DNA of 64,000 bases from Aphidius gifuensis (GCF_014905175.1 NC_057789.1:14560876-14624875), one strand, 5' to 3'. Positions 22,231-33,143 are shown, counted from the first letter of the stretch. Program-made: numbers and translations. The notes: generated from the sequence alone by a model not told the origin.

Positions 22231-24054
22231 AAAGTTTAAATTTAAATTTAAAAGTTGTAATTGGTTATAAAATGTTAACCATTCATCTTTAATTGGTGAT
22301 GGGACAGGTTCATCCCAGCCAATGTTTATACTCCATAATTGTTGCATAACTATTTTTGCTGTCATAACAACTGGACCAAGAAGTCCAAGTGGATCAAAGA
22401 TTTTTCCAATTTCAGAAAAAATTTTGCGTTTTGTAATTTCGTCAAATGTAATTGTTTTAACTGTGTAAACAATTTTATCTGTAGTAGATTTCCAGTAAAC
22501 ACCAAGTGTTTTTATTGCACTAGAGTCATTCAATTGTAATTGTAGATTCTTGTTAACCTTTGGAAGGCCTTCTAATAGTCTAGGCTCATTGGAAGCCCAT
22601 TTGCGTATATTTAACATACCTTGTTGTAATAAAGGAATTAATTCATCCCTCAATTTAATTGCTTCTTCAAATGTTTGTGTACCAGATAAAAGATCATCGA
22701 CATATAGATCTCTTTTTAGTATTTCTGATGCTACAGGAAAATTTTCTTGCTCATCATCAGCTAATTTATGTAGACATCGTATAGCTAGAAATGGTGATGG
22801 AGCAAGACCAAATGTTACAGTATTTAGTTCATATGTTTTAATAATACCAGACGCATTTCTCCATAAAATACGTTGATATTTTCTATCTTGTGGACGTATT
22901 AAAAATTGTCTGTACATTTTCTCAATGTCACCAGTCAGTACGTACTGGTGTAGTCTAAATCTGAGTAATAATAAGAAAATATCAGTTTGTATTGTTGGGC
23001 CAACATGTAGTAATTCATTGAGTGAATGACCCTTGGAACCTTTGGCTGAGCCGTCGAACACGACTCGTACTTTTGTTGTTTGGCTTTCTTTTTTTATCAC
23101 CGCATGATGTGGTAAATAAAAACCATTTTCTTGTAGTTGTTTATCTGGTACTTCAGACATGTGACCTAAGTCTAGGTACTCTTGCAGTACAGCGTTATAT
23201 TGTATCTTTAACTCTGTATTGTTTTGTAATTTTCTTTCAATTGAATTAAGCCTTTTAATTGCTGTAATTCGTGTCTCTCCAAGTTGATCGACAGATTGTT
23301 TGAATGGTAAGGCGACAACATATCGACCTTCTTCGTTTCTTGTAACATGTTGTAGAAAGTATTCTTCGCATGCTTGTTCATCTGCGGTGAGATGACTTGT
23401 TTCTGGTATTTCTTCAATTTCCCAGAATTTTTCTAGATTAAATTGTATGTCTGATGCCAGGTGACACGACACTTGTTGTGATGACTCGTTTGTAGGTGCA
23501 CTGCCTCCGATGACCCATCCTAATTTTGTCTTTTGTAAAAATAAATCAGGGCCACCGTTCTTGGATAGATCTATCTGTCCTTGAGAGAACAGAGACATAG
23601 TAACACCTGCCCCTAATAAAATATCGACTGGTGCGGGCTTATGAAAATTAGGATCTGCTAATTTCATTGTTGTAAGAATATTAATATTCTTTTTGTTAAT
23701 TTCTTGGTCAGGAACATTTTCAGATATCCGTGGAACCGTGAGAAATTTAATTGTTCTTTCATACTTTGTATTACATGATTGTATTGTTGTACTTACGACA
23801 TGTTTTGAGACTGTTGACGCTGTGTTCAACGCTCCGATAGATATTAAACATTTACTTTTTTCTAATTTTAATTTGTTAGCCATACCTTCTGTCATAAAAT
23901 TAGCAGTTGAACATGTATCAAGTAGACATCGACATAGTATTTTTTCTCCGTCTATATTGAGTACGTTGATCAATGCTGAGACGACTAAAACACTTGTTGT
24001 TGAGTTGACGACAAGTGCTACAGAACGTCCTGTAGGTATGCTGCTATGTTGTAG
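22228..24054 (-). pseudogene. BEL/Pao protease and reverse transcriptase region of pol
   Basis: Same frame as gag, directly after gag's TGA. A retropepsin-like site reads LLDTCSTANF (D-T-C where most retropepsins have D-S/T-G). RT follows with RVVFDGSAKG, GDIEKMYRQF, VTFGLAPSPFLA and the catalytic YVDD about residue 420 of the Met-initiated part (from 23,973). The frame ends shortly after the RT thumb region by frameshift. Confidence 0.9.
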
Positions 24055-25323
24055 TCAAATTTGTTTGTTTACATCTGCTGCTGGAACGGATGTTGTGTTG
24101 GCCTCAGACTCAGTGGCTGTTGGCCGATGCAAAAATGTGTGATGTTTCTTTTGACAGGTATGACACCCTGTAGACTTGCATTCTTTGACCCCGTGACCTT
24201 TCATGAGGCAATTTATACATAATGAGGCCTTTCTAACAGAGTTGTATTTCTCTTCTTGATTTTGTAATTTAAAAATATCACACTTATAAATTATATGATT
24301 TTCAGAGCATATTGGACAAGTACGAGATGTAGTTGTTGCCAATGATACTCCACCCTTTTTGACTTGGGTTTTTTCACTCTTTTTCACTTCACATGTTTTT
24401 TTTTCATGCACACTAAAATCTGCACAATTAGCACGTTGTTCTAAAAAATCTAATAAGTCTGTGTATTTTGGTATTTCACGAGAATTAATTGTTACTTCCC
24501 ATTGCCAAATTGTATTTTGATTAATTTTTGATAAAATTAAATCAGTCAAAGGAATGTCCCATGCATGTACAGGAACCTTGAGATTTTGTAATGCTTTAGT
24601 ATGTTGTCTAAATGTATCAACTAGTTCACCAAGTCCAACTGGTGTATCCTTTTTTAAATGAGGATAGTCTCGTAATATTGTCCAATGTCGACGAGCTAAG
24701 CGACGAGTATTTTCGTATTTATCAATTAATATAGATAATGCACTATTGTAATTAGCATCGTCAATTTCTAAATGGCCGATAAGTGACCAGGCTTTGTCAG
24801 TAACAACACTTAATAAATGATAAAGTTTCAAAGCCTTTGGCATTGAATTGTTGTTGTCAATTGTTGTTTTAAATACACTGTAAAATGATGCCCATTTTTC
24901 TGGTGTACCGTCGAACTTTGGTATTTGTATTGTTGGTACTGGTATATTCATATTGTTAAATGAATGACCACTTGTATTTCCATTGTTATCATTCGAATTG
25001 TTTGTATTTGTTTTATTTTTGTTTATTATTTTACGTGCCTCTGAGACAGCTGCAAAATAATTTTGTTCAATTGGTTCCCTTTCTGGGCTTTCAGTTGTTG
25101 GATCAATTTCTTCCAATTGATCTTGAATATATGCAAAGGAAGCAAAACGATCTCTGACCGTTTCAAGTGCTACTTCTAGCTCACCAACATCACATGAAAC
25201 TAGATTTGATTTGTAAGTTTTTAATTTTTTCGTAAAATCAGTTGGTGTCTTTTTTATACCACCACGTTGTCTGCGGAGGTTTTTACTCATTTCTTGTAAT
25301 TCTTTGTCACTTGTTTCAACCAT
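24055..25323 (-). CDS. gag: BEL/Pao gag
   Basis: 422 residues from an ATG at 25,321-25,323. A DUF1759-like core with PKFDGTPEKWASFYSVFKTT lies near residue 130, and two cysteine-rich knuckle-like stretches lie near the C-terminus (CPICSENHIIYKC and CINCLMKGHG followed by further Cys/His). The protein would form the particle that packages element RNA. It ends with TGA in the same frame as pol; BEL elements usually make one gag-pol frame, so the TGA is a mutation or a readthrough signal. I favour mutation because of the other breaks. Confidence 0.9.
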   Translation of the reverse strand: MVETSDKELQEMSKNLRRQRGGIKKTPTDFTKKLKTYKSNLVSCDVGELEVALETVRDRFASFAYIQDQLEEIDPTTESPEREPIEQNYFAAVSEARKIINKNKTNTNNSNDNNGNTSGHSFNNMNIPVPTIQIPKFDGTPEKWASFYSVFKTTIDNNNSMPKALKLYHLLSVVTDKAWSLIGHLEIDDANYNSALSILIDKYENTRRLARRHWTILRDYPHLKKDTPVGLGELVDTFRQHTKALQNLKVPVHAWDIPLTDLILSKINQNTIWQWEVTINSREIPKYTDLLDFLEQRANCADFSVHEKKTCEVKKSEKTQVKKGGVSLATTTSRTCPICSENHIIYKCDIFKLQNQEEKYNSVRKASLCINCLMKGHGVKECKSTGCHTCQKKHHTFLHRPTATESEANTTSVPAADVNKQI

Positions 25324-25400
25324 TGTAAATAGAGTGCTGTGACTCTCACTTTATTGTAATTACTTCGACTTGTGTCGCAGGTAAAAATTCAATTGGTGAA

Positions 25401-25417
25401 TCCGGCTCGAAGGACCA
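25401..25417 (-). promoter_or_regulatory. BEL/Pao primer binding site, tRNA-Tyr type
   Basis: The complement reads TGGTCCTTCGAGCCGGA, five bases after the 5' LTR end. It is complementary to the 3' end of animal tRNA-Tyr (acceptor strand TCGAAGGA plus CCA), from my knowledge of that tRNA. Confidence 0.75.
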
Positions 25418-25422
25418 AAAAA

Positions 25423-26128
25423 TGTATCGCACCACGTATCCAAATATACCACGATAATTTCACAAGGGTTGTAAGGCCTTGAGTTTGATACAGGGCTATC
25501 AAAGGATGTGGAGGATAGGTTGTAAATTGAAATAATAGGAATAACACTTTAAATAAATCCAAACACTGTGGCTTAAATTCTATTAATATATTCACTTTAT
25601 TATTTCACTAAAATTATAATTAATTGTATTGTATATTGTATATTGAGTTGACTCTAACAAGTGTTGTCATGGACAGACACTACTATTTTATATTGTAAGT
25701 ATAAAGAAATCCCGTTGTACGCGAATCAATATTAATTAGAGATGTTACGTAAACGAGTGTTGAAGAGCAACTGATTTCTCAGTTTGTTGAAAATTGTTAA
25801 GTCCAAAAAATGGGTGTGTACTTAGTTAAAAAATTAGTTTTAATTGGTCAAAAATTAGTTCAAGAGAGGGTAAAAAACTAGGTGTAGGTGGTGGGATTTT
25901 TAGACATAAAATTGGGCCTTGTGTGGTCCAAAGGGTGACATAAAAAATACCATGTGTAAACAAAAAATATAGATTTTACGACCGGAAAGTCCAAGACGTT
26001 TTCATGAATTTAGTTTATTTTAAAAAGTTATAAATTTACTTTTTATTGTCGATTTTACGATCATTCTGTGTATCGAAAATACGTTAATGCAGTTGTTTGG
26101 CAGATGTGAGATTTTCTCTAATTCTTGA
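25423..26128 (-). repeat. BEL/Pao 5' LTR, truncated
   Basis: Identical, but for two substitutions near 26,088-26,100, to 17,972-18,677. It lacks the remaining 1.35 kb of the LTR start, including the segment in which the MITE sits in the 3' copy. Confidence 0.8.
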
Positions 26129-26337
26129 TTCTTATACATAATGAGTGTATAATTATATTGCATTTGGGTAAAAAATAAATATTATTTTGATAAATTTGTG
26201 CAAAAACATTGATCATTAATCAGAAAAAAATATATATTGTGTGTAAAATCAGTATTATTTGCATTTGGGTAAAAAATAAATATTATTTTGATAAATTTGT
26301 GCAAAAACATTGATCATTAATCAGAAAAAAATATATA
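26129..26337. repeat. Direct repeat of about 100 bp
   Basis: A block with GCATTTGGGTAAAAAATAAA and ending CATTAATCAGAAAAAAATAT occurs twice in a row (about 26,156 and 26,257). A third, partial relative is seen after the MITE at 26,800-26,860. Confidence 0.75.
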
Positions 26338-26793
26338 GGGGAAAGCGGGGCAAAATGGGACACCCAAAAAATTATTTTGACTCACATTTTTTTTCATTTT
26401 TTCGTCACTCTTCGATTAAAAAAGCCGGAAGAAAATAGATGCAATAAAAAAAAAAATTTTTAGAAAATTTTTTGAGCATTTTTTTTGAGAACAAAGAAAA
26501 TTATTTTTTATATGTTTTTATTGTTCGTCGAGAAAAATAGTGATAAATTAATTTAAAAGCAATTGTTCGTAATTATAAATGAAGAGAAATAAAAAAAAGT
26601 TAATTTTTGTGATTAATATCACATTTTATTAAACAACGATAAATAAATTTATAATAATAATTTTTTTTTTTAATTTTTAAAAATTATTTATGTTTTTTTT
26701 ATTAATAAGTGAGAAAAACTAATCGGAAAATACTATTGTCACACATCGATTTATATATTTTCCTTAAGTGTTCCATTTTGCCCCGCTTTCCCC
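26338..26793. mobile_element. Mariner-type MITE, GGGGAAAGCGGGGCAAAATG ends
   Basis: The terminal sequence GGGGAAAGCGGGGCAAAATG is repeated inverted at the right end, both sides flanked by TA within ATATA. About 456 bases, AT-rich and non-coding inside. Size, TIRs and TA flank suit a Tc1/mariner-derived MITE. Confidence 0.8.
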
Positions 26794-26909
26794 TATATAT
26801 TGTGTGTAAATGAAAAATTTTATACATACTGAGTGTATATTTATATTGCATTTTCGAAAAAAATTTACATTAGTGTGCACTCTCTATCTCGACCAATAAT
26901 AATAAAAAC

Positions 26910-27100
26910 ATGTCTCAACCCAGTTCATCTGCCACCGAGGACCTAAACCATTCAATAAAAAAAATAATGAATCAATTTCGAGTGCTGTAGCATTACGCGT
27001 CCTTCTATTCAAGGATAATGAGACACTCGATGATTCAATTAAAAAATTGGAGGATAAAGTGAAGCGGTTGTAGAAACGTAAAAGATGTAATTCGTATCAG
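26910..27100 (+). pseudogene. Broken 5' part of the RING-finger gene
   Basis: An ATG at 26,910 opens 26 codons (MSQPSSSATEDLNHS and on) and ends at TAG. Shifted by one base, the sequence continues open with a lysine/glutamate-rich helix (DDSIKKLEDKVKRL), then TAG at 27,071-27,073 in the same frame as the RING ORF. So a longer protein seems to have lost its start by a frameshift and a stop, or the real start is the Met at 27,101. Confidence 0.45.
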
Positions 27101-27538
27101 ATGAGAATTTCAGATGAACAAATCGATCAGTTACAATTGAAAAATCGAAAATATCGGAGACAACAGAAATACAAAAAATTTTGCAAAAAATTTAAAACGT
27201 GTGAACCAGAAGAGAGTGGCTTGTGGTATTGGGAAGATCATCAGTGCCCGATATGTCTACAGGAGTCAATTGAATTTCCAGCGAAACTGTCATGCAAACA
27301 TTATCTTTGCAGACAGACTTGTTTGGAAAGATTTCTAGAATCGGACAATGTCAGATGTCCGATATGTAGACACCCGATTGATTTCTACCAATTTTATGAT
27401 GATGAGGATCATCAAGTAAAAAGGATTAATCTTCGGGTCAATATTGAGCACAATGATGATGCTGACATCCCAAATGTGGATCCTGATGGCAATCAACCTA
27501 TCAATATTGATAGTGATAGTGATATGTTTGAATATTAA
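27101..27538 (+). CDS. RING-finger protein, 145 residues
   Basis: A basic, coiled-coil-like N-terminus (residues 1-37) precedes a C3HC4-type RING: CPIC, then C-K-H and CRQTC, then CPICRHPI (about residues 49-93). The tail is acidic, with DSDSD near the end. RING domains of this kind usually act as E3 ubiquitin ligases. The spacing after the histidine is one residue longer than usual (CxxxC). It stands alone among mobile elements, with no nearby host gene on the same strand. It could be a captured host gene, a gene carried by a transposon, or a virus-derived gene; the sequence does not decide. Confidence 0.7.
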   Translation: MRISDEQIDQLQLKNRKYRRQQKYKKFCKKFKTCEPEESGLWYWEDHQCPICLQESIEFPAKLSCKHYLCRQTCLERFLESDNVRCPICRHPIDFYQFYDDEDHQVKRINLRVNIEHNDDADIPNVDPDGNQPINIDSDSDMFEY

Positions 27539-27731
27539 TCAGTTCTTCATTAAAAGTACGCATATTTTTTTAAAAACTAAAATATTATATTTGTAAAAAA
27601 AATAAACTTATGTATTTTTTTGTTTTTTTTGTGTTACAGCTGTCAATCACGATGTGCTGCTAGAGGGGCCATGTTTTCGAAATTTCTAATGCTAAGAGGA
27701 TGAGATGTATATGAATTTGTTGTGGGGTAGG
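27539..27731. other. 3' flank of the RING ORF
   Basis: AT-rich with AATAAA near 27,600, which could serve as polyadenylation signal for the RING gene. Confidence 0.35.
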
Positions 27732-27956
27732 TATAGATTCAGACTCGGAATAAATTAAAGATCTTTGTGCAAATAAAAGGAAGTAAACCTCCGCTTACAA
27801 AAAAATACAGTAAAAATTATGACTTAGAAAATATATTCAGTGGGTGTAAAAAAGAATACAATAAGTGGTAGTTAGACTGTATTTTTTTTGTAAACGTAGG
27901 TTGACTTCATTTTATTTGCACCGAGTTTTTTAATCTTTTCCAAGTCTGAATCTATA
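27732..27956. mobile_element. Short hairpin element
   Basis: Starts TATAGATTCAGACTCGGA and ends with the near-complement TCCAAGTCTGAATCTATA. The arms run about 75 bases, diverged, and contain GTGCAAATAAAAGGAAGTAA on the left and its inverse on the right. The size fits a MITE; TA at both ends may be part of a target duplication. Confidence 0.6.
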
Positions 27957-28244
27957 ACTGTTCCGAAACGGATTCATATTTTTCTAATGTTAAGAGAATT
28001 AGATTTTGTATTTGAATTTCTTTAACGTCTCATCCTAAGTCATCAAAAATTGAAATTTTGTAAATAATTCTAATATATAAAAAAAGAAAAAATATAATAA
28101 CGAATTCCTATTTTTTTTTTTAAATGCTGAGAGAGTATTATATTTTGTATTTAACTAGTAAATAATAATAATAATAATTAATAAAATTGATTAATATGAA
28201 AATTAAAACATTATTTATTTTTTGTTACCCCTATGACTTTTTTA

Positions 28245-28560
28245 CATAACATACATCAACACATACTACATGGGAACATGGGAACATAACACATACTACA
28301 TGGGAACATGGGAACATGGGACATACTACATGGGAACATGGGAACATAACACACGGGAACATAAAACATAGGAACATAACACATACTATACATGGGAACA
28401 TTGGAACATAACACACGGGAACATTGGAACATGGGAACATAACACATAGGAACATAACACATACTATACATGGGAACATTGGAACATAACACACGGGAAC
28501 ATTGGAACATGGGAACATACTACATGGGAACATAATACATACTACATGAGAACATGGGAC
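28245..28560. repeat. Minisatellite of GGGAACAT units
   Basis: Built from ATGGGAACATGGGAACATAA, ACACATACTACATGGGAACA and variants with ACACGGGAACATTGG. Two higher-order blocks of about 95 bases repeat. Open on the minus strand in two frames only because of its repeat period; not a gene. Confidence 0.9.
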
Positions 28561-28713
28561 ATCGCAATTTAAAATGACAAAATCTGTATTACCGACCGAG
28601 GGTAAGAATGAAAAATTTCTTTACCATCTCTACATTACCTGTCTCATTCCTCTGTCCTCTCGCTGATCTACCTTTTTTCGACCACCCCTTGTCACAGAAC
28701 GCCTATAGATACA

Positions 28714-28983
28714 CTACTCAAGTTTTAAGATGCTTTCAAATGCTTTTGTAACTTCGATTGCACTTTTATTTTTCACAGCTACAGCCCATGCAAATTTTGA
28801 AAAGTTGTCAATTACAGTCAATATGTATTTATAGCTATTATTTTCAGCAGCATATGGAATCATTTCCACGAGATCAGCTTGCCAGGTCTCATCAATGTCA
28901 CGAATGTCAACATGTCTTCTTGAAAAATTTTTTCGCGCAGGCGCATGAAGCTCTTTAACAATATCCCATTTATACTTTGCCAT
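28714..28983 (-). pseudogene. Polinton/Maverick integrase, N-terminal fragment
   Basis: 89 residues from an ATG. ELHAPARKNFSRRHVDIRDI, then DETWQADLVEMIPYA and YKYILTVIDNFSKFAWAV, which carry the first two-thirds of a retroviral-type integrase core as found in Polintons (related to the F54H12.3-like proteins). The catalytic Asp in WQADLV and the VIDNFSK block are present. The frame stops at ILKLE before the second Asp and the Glu, so the protein is a truncated remnant of an enzyme usually over 300 residues. Confidence 0.75.
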
Positions 28984-29033
28984 GTTGCATCAACTGATGA
29001 TATGCAACAACTAATTATTAATATACAATTTTC

Positions 29034-29951
29034 TTAATATATGAAACCAGCTTCTCGCAATTCCTCAATAATCGATATGATTTCATTATTGTGGCTGAAG
29101 TTTCCAGCTGCTCGTGAAGCAACCAGTAATCACAGGCGTTCGACAAGTTCTTCAGGATCATTCCACCATACATAATCTAGTTGTGGAATATTTCTTGTGC
29201 TTTGGAGACTCATAGTTGTAGGCAAAAGACCAGCACCATGATGCTCAGTAATATGTGGTGAAATATATTTCATAAATTTTGATGAAGCTGGATTTCTGAT
29301 AGATCCAAGTGGTTTATAGCGTTTTAGATGACCATTTGTATTTATGATAATATTAGCATAATTTTTTTTATCAATATCTGTCACTTGATTTTTATTCGGA
29401 CTTTTCATGAATAATAATTCCATTATTCCTGGTGTCATTTCATATAAATTATTATCAATATATACACAATTGTCTTTAAAAGAAACTTCAGCAGAACCAA
29501 TTTTATAGTAGGACCTGAATTTTCTCACTCCAAAATCTTTATCCCATGCTATTGTATCGATGGTGTTAAGATAATGATTCACCAAGCTATCATTATCATT
29601 GATACTTGTAATATTATTTGTTTCTATGACTTTTTTTACACTATTTTCTTCTTCTTCCACGTTTATTAAAGTATCATCGAAAATTTTGCTATTTTCATCA
29701 ATTTTGTTATCTTCATTTTCCTCTTCGAAATTGAAATCTTTTGATGCCTCAATGTTTTTTGAATTTGAAACTTTATCACTAATCTGTTTGAGTGGTGTCA
29801 GCAGTGGCTTAAAATAATTAATTGATGACTGCTCTAAAGTATCTTGATTATGTTTGAATAATTTATGTTTTTGTTGTATTACTTTTCGAACTTTTTCCAA
29901 TTCACTTCAAATATTAGAATCTTCCACAAGGTTTTCTTTAGTCAGAGGCAT
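29034..29951 (-). pseudogene. Polinton-associated protein (DUF8207-like), two stops
   Basis: An ATG at 29,949-29,951 opens MPLTKENLVEDSNI, then TGA, then in the same frame the long part from 29,900 (SELEKVRKVIQQKHK and on). After the acidic middle comes a conserved C-terminal part with WDKDFGVRKF, NNLYEMTPGIMELLFMKSPN and YANIIINTNGH. A second TGA at 29,130 precedes an in-frame tail ending ELREAGFIY. This type of protein is seen beside Polinton genes in insects; its function is unknown to me. Both stops would be CGA or similar in an intact copy. Confidence 0.6.
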
Positions 29952-30021
29952 CTTGCACTCTTGGTGTCGTGAACTGTTCTGCTCACTATTTTACCCTCAT
30001 GAGTATGATACATTATTTGTT

Positions 30022-30295
30022 TTATGCATCAATGCTAATAAATGTATCAAAATTTTTTCTGTATCGTCCAGCATTTATTTCACTATCTTTATCAATAACA
30101 ATAAACCCATAATTATCTTTCCAGCATTTCAAGCACATGGTTTTAAATTTTTCGAATGTCATGTCTGTGTTTACATGATCATTATATATATGCCGCAAGT
30201 TCATCTCATCTTGTTTAAAAAAAATGAAGAAATTTACATTATCACGAATTAAATGTTTTGGTATACGAGCGTATGACTGGTTTATATACACAGTA
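30022..30295 (-). pseudogene. Polinton packaging ATPase, C-terminal part
   Basis: YINQSYARIPKHLIRDNVNF, QDEMNLRHIYNDHVNTDMTF and FIVIDKDSEINAGRYRKNFD match the C-terminus of the A32/FtsK-HerA-like genome-packaging ATPase of Polintons. Its N-terminus is at 36,554-36,870, beyond a 6.3-kb insertion. About 30 codons, including the Walker B region, are missing from both pieces. Confidence 0.7.
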
Positions 30296-30299
30296 AAAA

Positions 30300-30560
30300 A
30301 TAGTTGGTAAAATTAACAAATTCAGTTTGTTAATTTAGGTCCACCAACAAAACGTTTGTTAATTTAACAAACATTTTATTTGTTAAATTAGGTCTACAAA
30401 TAACTGTTTGTTAATTTTACAAATTTTTGTTTGTAAAATGAAATTTACAAACAGCTGTTCGTTAATTTTACAAATTTTTGTTCGTAAAATGAAATTTACA
30501 AACAGCTGTTTGTTAATTTTACAAATACTTTTTGTTAAATTTTTTTTTTTTGTACAAGCA
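30300..30560. repeat. Subterminal tandem repeats of the inserted transposon
   Basis: A unit of about 65 bases, AAATTTACAAACAGCTGTTY-GTTAATTTTACAAATTTTT, occurs three to four times with decay toward 30,300. Such subterminal repeats commonly bind the transposase. Confidence 0.65.
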
Positions 30561-30691
30561 AAAAAATAAATGTCTATTCATATATATAATATTTTTTGAT
30601 ACGTAAATTTTATAATTTTTCATATAACCCAACAATGAACACTCTGTACATATGAATATTTATACAATTATTATTTTATTAATTACAAAAT

Positions 30692-33143
30692 TTACAAAAA
30701 GTAATCTGTTACGATAACTAATTTTTTATCTATAGACTCGTTTATATTCCAACTTTTTGTATGAGGTAGATTGATAACTTTATGTATACATAATTCAAAA
30801 GTGTTTTCTACAATATATCCTAAGCATGATGGTGAAACACCTTCTGTCTTCCAACTTTGACAAATGATATAAAACTTTAAATTATGTGAAAAAATCATAA
30901 GGATTTTTCCGAAAGTTGGAAAACTATTAGTATTTGATGTACAAATAAATTTTTGTATTATCAAATGTTCACCTCTAATATCAACACTATTACCTATAGA
31001 AATATAATTATTTAAATTTATATTTAACGTTTTGTTAATAATATAACAAAATTCACTTGACTTTAAACTTATTATTTTTCTGTTGTTAATTTGTGGTTCG
31101 TCTTCAGAATATAGTTTTCTATCATTCCATGATTGTAGCATACATTTTTGATGACGATTAGCTAGTGTATGTGCTATGTCTTTGAAATTTTTCAACTTGT
31201 ATACGAAACTTTTTAAAAATCCATTTTTACTTTCGTATCTCATGGTCCAATGAATTCTTGGTGGTCCCATTTTATTTATAATCATTGGAAGATGTGTTAT
31301 CAAATGATCTTTCATTATCAATGATGAATTAAATTCATTAATAATAAGACTATGATGATCTTTAATTAAAACTGTTAGTCTATCTAACATATCATAGTTG
31401 GAGCAAAAACAATTTTCATAATTTCTATTAACAATAAAATAACTCTCCATTTTTTTGTAGCCTCATGATTCAATTTCGTTATTTCATCAGTTAAAAGAAG
31501 TGGTAAATAAGTTATCAAACAAAACATTTGAGCACCACGCTGACCTACTAAATTTGCGTTTTTATTCAAATCTATTGGACATGGATGGTTAGATCTATTA
31601 TGTAAGCCATAATCGAAAGTTGATATTTTATTATTTAAATTTGACAGATCGACAATACCGATCTCGATCAAATACTTAAGTACATATTTTATATCCCGGT
31701 GACAAATACCCTCTAAAAAGTCATGGAATATATCAACAATTGAACTATCAACAAAATCATAAAATTTCAACTCTACCCAAAGATTTTTGTTTTTTATACC
31801 ATAAAAATTAAATGTATCATTATTACAATATTCTAACTGATTATATAATGAGATAAATTCTGATTTAGTTCGCAACAGATTTTCATTTAATGTAACACTT
31901 TTTCTAGCTTCTTTTATAGTTATTTTACAAATTCTACAAGAATACGTGGCTACGAAAGATTCATCCATACCTAGTATTTTCGCTCCTCCTAAATTATCAA
32001 AACTTATAGATATCAAACTACCTTTGACAAAAGAATTAAGTCGTTTTATAAATATACCATCTTTTTCTAAAATTTTTAAATCATTAACTATTACTTTTAA
32101 AACTGGATTTATACCAAAACTTTTAATATCAAAATCATAACAGAGGGAGGTAAATGAATATTTTCTAATTTTGAAAGCATATGTGAAGGTAAATTTAAAA
32201 TGGAAAAATAAAAAGCACCAATTTTGTGTATTCCTGCTTTTGGACTCGAAGGGTTGCAACCCTCAAGCTCGTCATAATAAATTTGTAGATGAATCGAAAT
32301 TTTATTTATTTGAAAAAATGTATTATTTTTAAATACACTACCATCTTTGTAACTTCTGTATACGTTTTGTATTTGGGAATTATTATCAGCAAATTTTTTA
32401 GTCAAACATTGTTGATGAAATTCATCTTGAAATAAAAACTGAAATGTATCTAATAAAGGAACATATGAAAAAGTACTTGTAACCGGTACTTCCACGTAAG
32501 TATTGGTATCTTTATCGAATTTCTTATCTATTCTTATGCCATGAGTTTTTTTAACTGGTTCAACAATATGTCTTTGAAATATTTTATTTCGATCGTAACT
32601 AGTCATTATATTTCCTAAAGCAAATTTAAATTTATTTGATAATTTTGAGCGTTCATTAGAATCTGATGCTGATACTAAATCATCTAACAAGGGTACTAAA
32701 ATTTCAGACATTTTTGATAAAATTAAATTGATAGAAGTATCAGCTAACCCTAATACATACATACTTTGAACGAAATCAAGAAATTTATCATTTTTAGTTT
32801 GTATTTTAATGTCTGTGATATCTCTTTTATTGTGTTTACTACTACTTGATTCTTTACCACTATTACTATCAAAATCATTTTCCAAAATATTATCAATTCT
32901 TTTAGTTTCATTAAATGTCTTTAACAATGAATTATTTTGTTTTAATTTACATTTTTCAATATGCTTTCTGAATCCACTATAAGTGTGATAGATGTTTGTA
33001 CATCCAAAACAACAACTCAATGTTAATTTTGGCCCCTCAAGTAAATGATGTTGAAATCGCAAATGAGAAAAAAAATTAGTTATAGTATGAGTGTTAAATG
33101 TACACTTATAGCACTGATACGCTATTTTTTTATCACAAGAAAC
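30692..33143 (-). pseudogene. C2H2-finger DDE-like transposase with two frameshifts
   Basis: The upstream end has no ATG, but TTATTTAAG just before 33,143 looks like a splice acceptor, so a first exon is missing or unseen. In order: two C2H2-like fingers (CYKCTFNTHTITNFFSHLRF and CFGCTNIYHTYSGFRKHIEKC); a block with KAGIHKIGAFYFSILNLP; then, after a one-base frameshift near 32,145, SISFDNLGGAKILGMDESFV, CRICKITIKEA, DIFHDFLEGICHRDIKYVL and FDYGLHNRSNHPCPI; then, after a second frameshift near 31,390, HLPMIINKMGPPRIHWTMRY. This set of blocks is common to a widespread animal transposon family that resembles CACTA-type transposases. The breaks make it inactive as read. Confidence 0.75.

Larger units (their letters stand above)
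17972..26128 (-). mobile_element. BEL/Pao LTR retrotransposon, damaged
   Basis: Minus-strand element: 5' LTR (truncated) at 25,423-26,128, primer binding site, gag, protease-RT, RNase H, integrase, polypurine tract and 3' LTR. The part of the LTRs present at both ends is 706 bases and differs at two positions I can see, so insertion was recent. Yet the coding region has a TGA between gag and pol, a frameshift between RT and RNase H and a TAA between RNase H and integrase. The sequences flanking the element do not rejoin into the satellite, which fits a deletion at its 5' end. Confidence 0.9.

Noticed and set aside
28231..28533. Cys/Pro/Met-rich repeat protein (MFPCSMFPCS type)
   Set aside because: Translation of a minisatellite; two overlapping frames are equally open.
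29599..30252. Plus-strand open frames over the Polinton genes
   Set aside because: Shadows of the minus-strand Polinton-associated protein and ATPase; Ser/Phe-rich because they are antisense to Glu/Lys codons.
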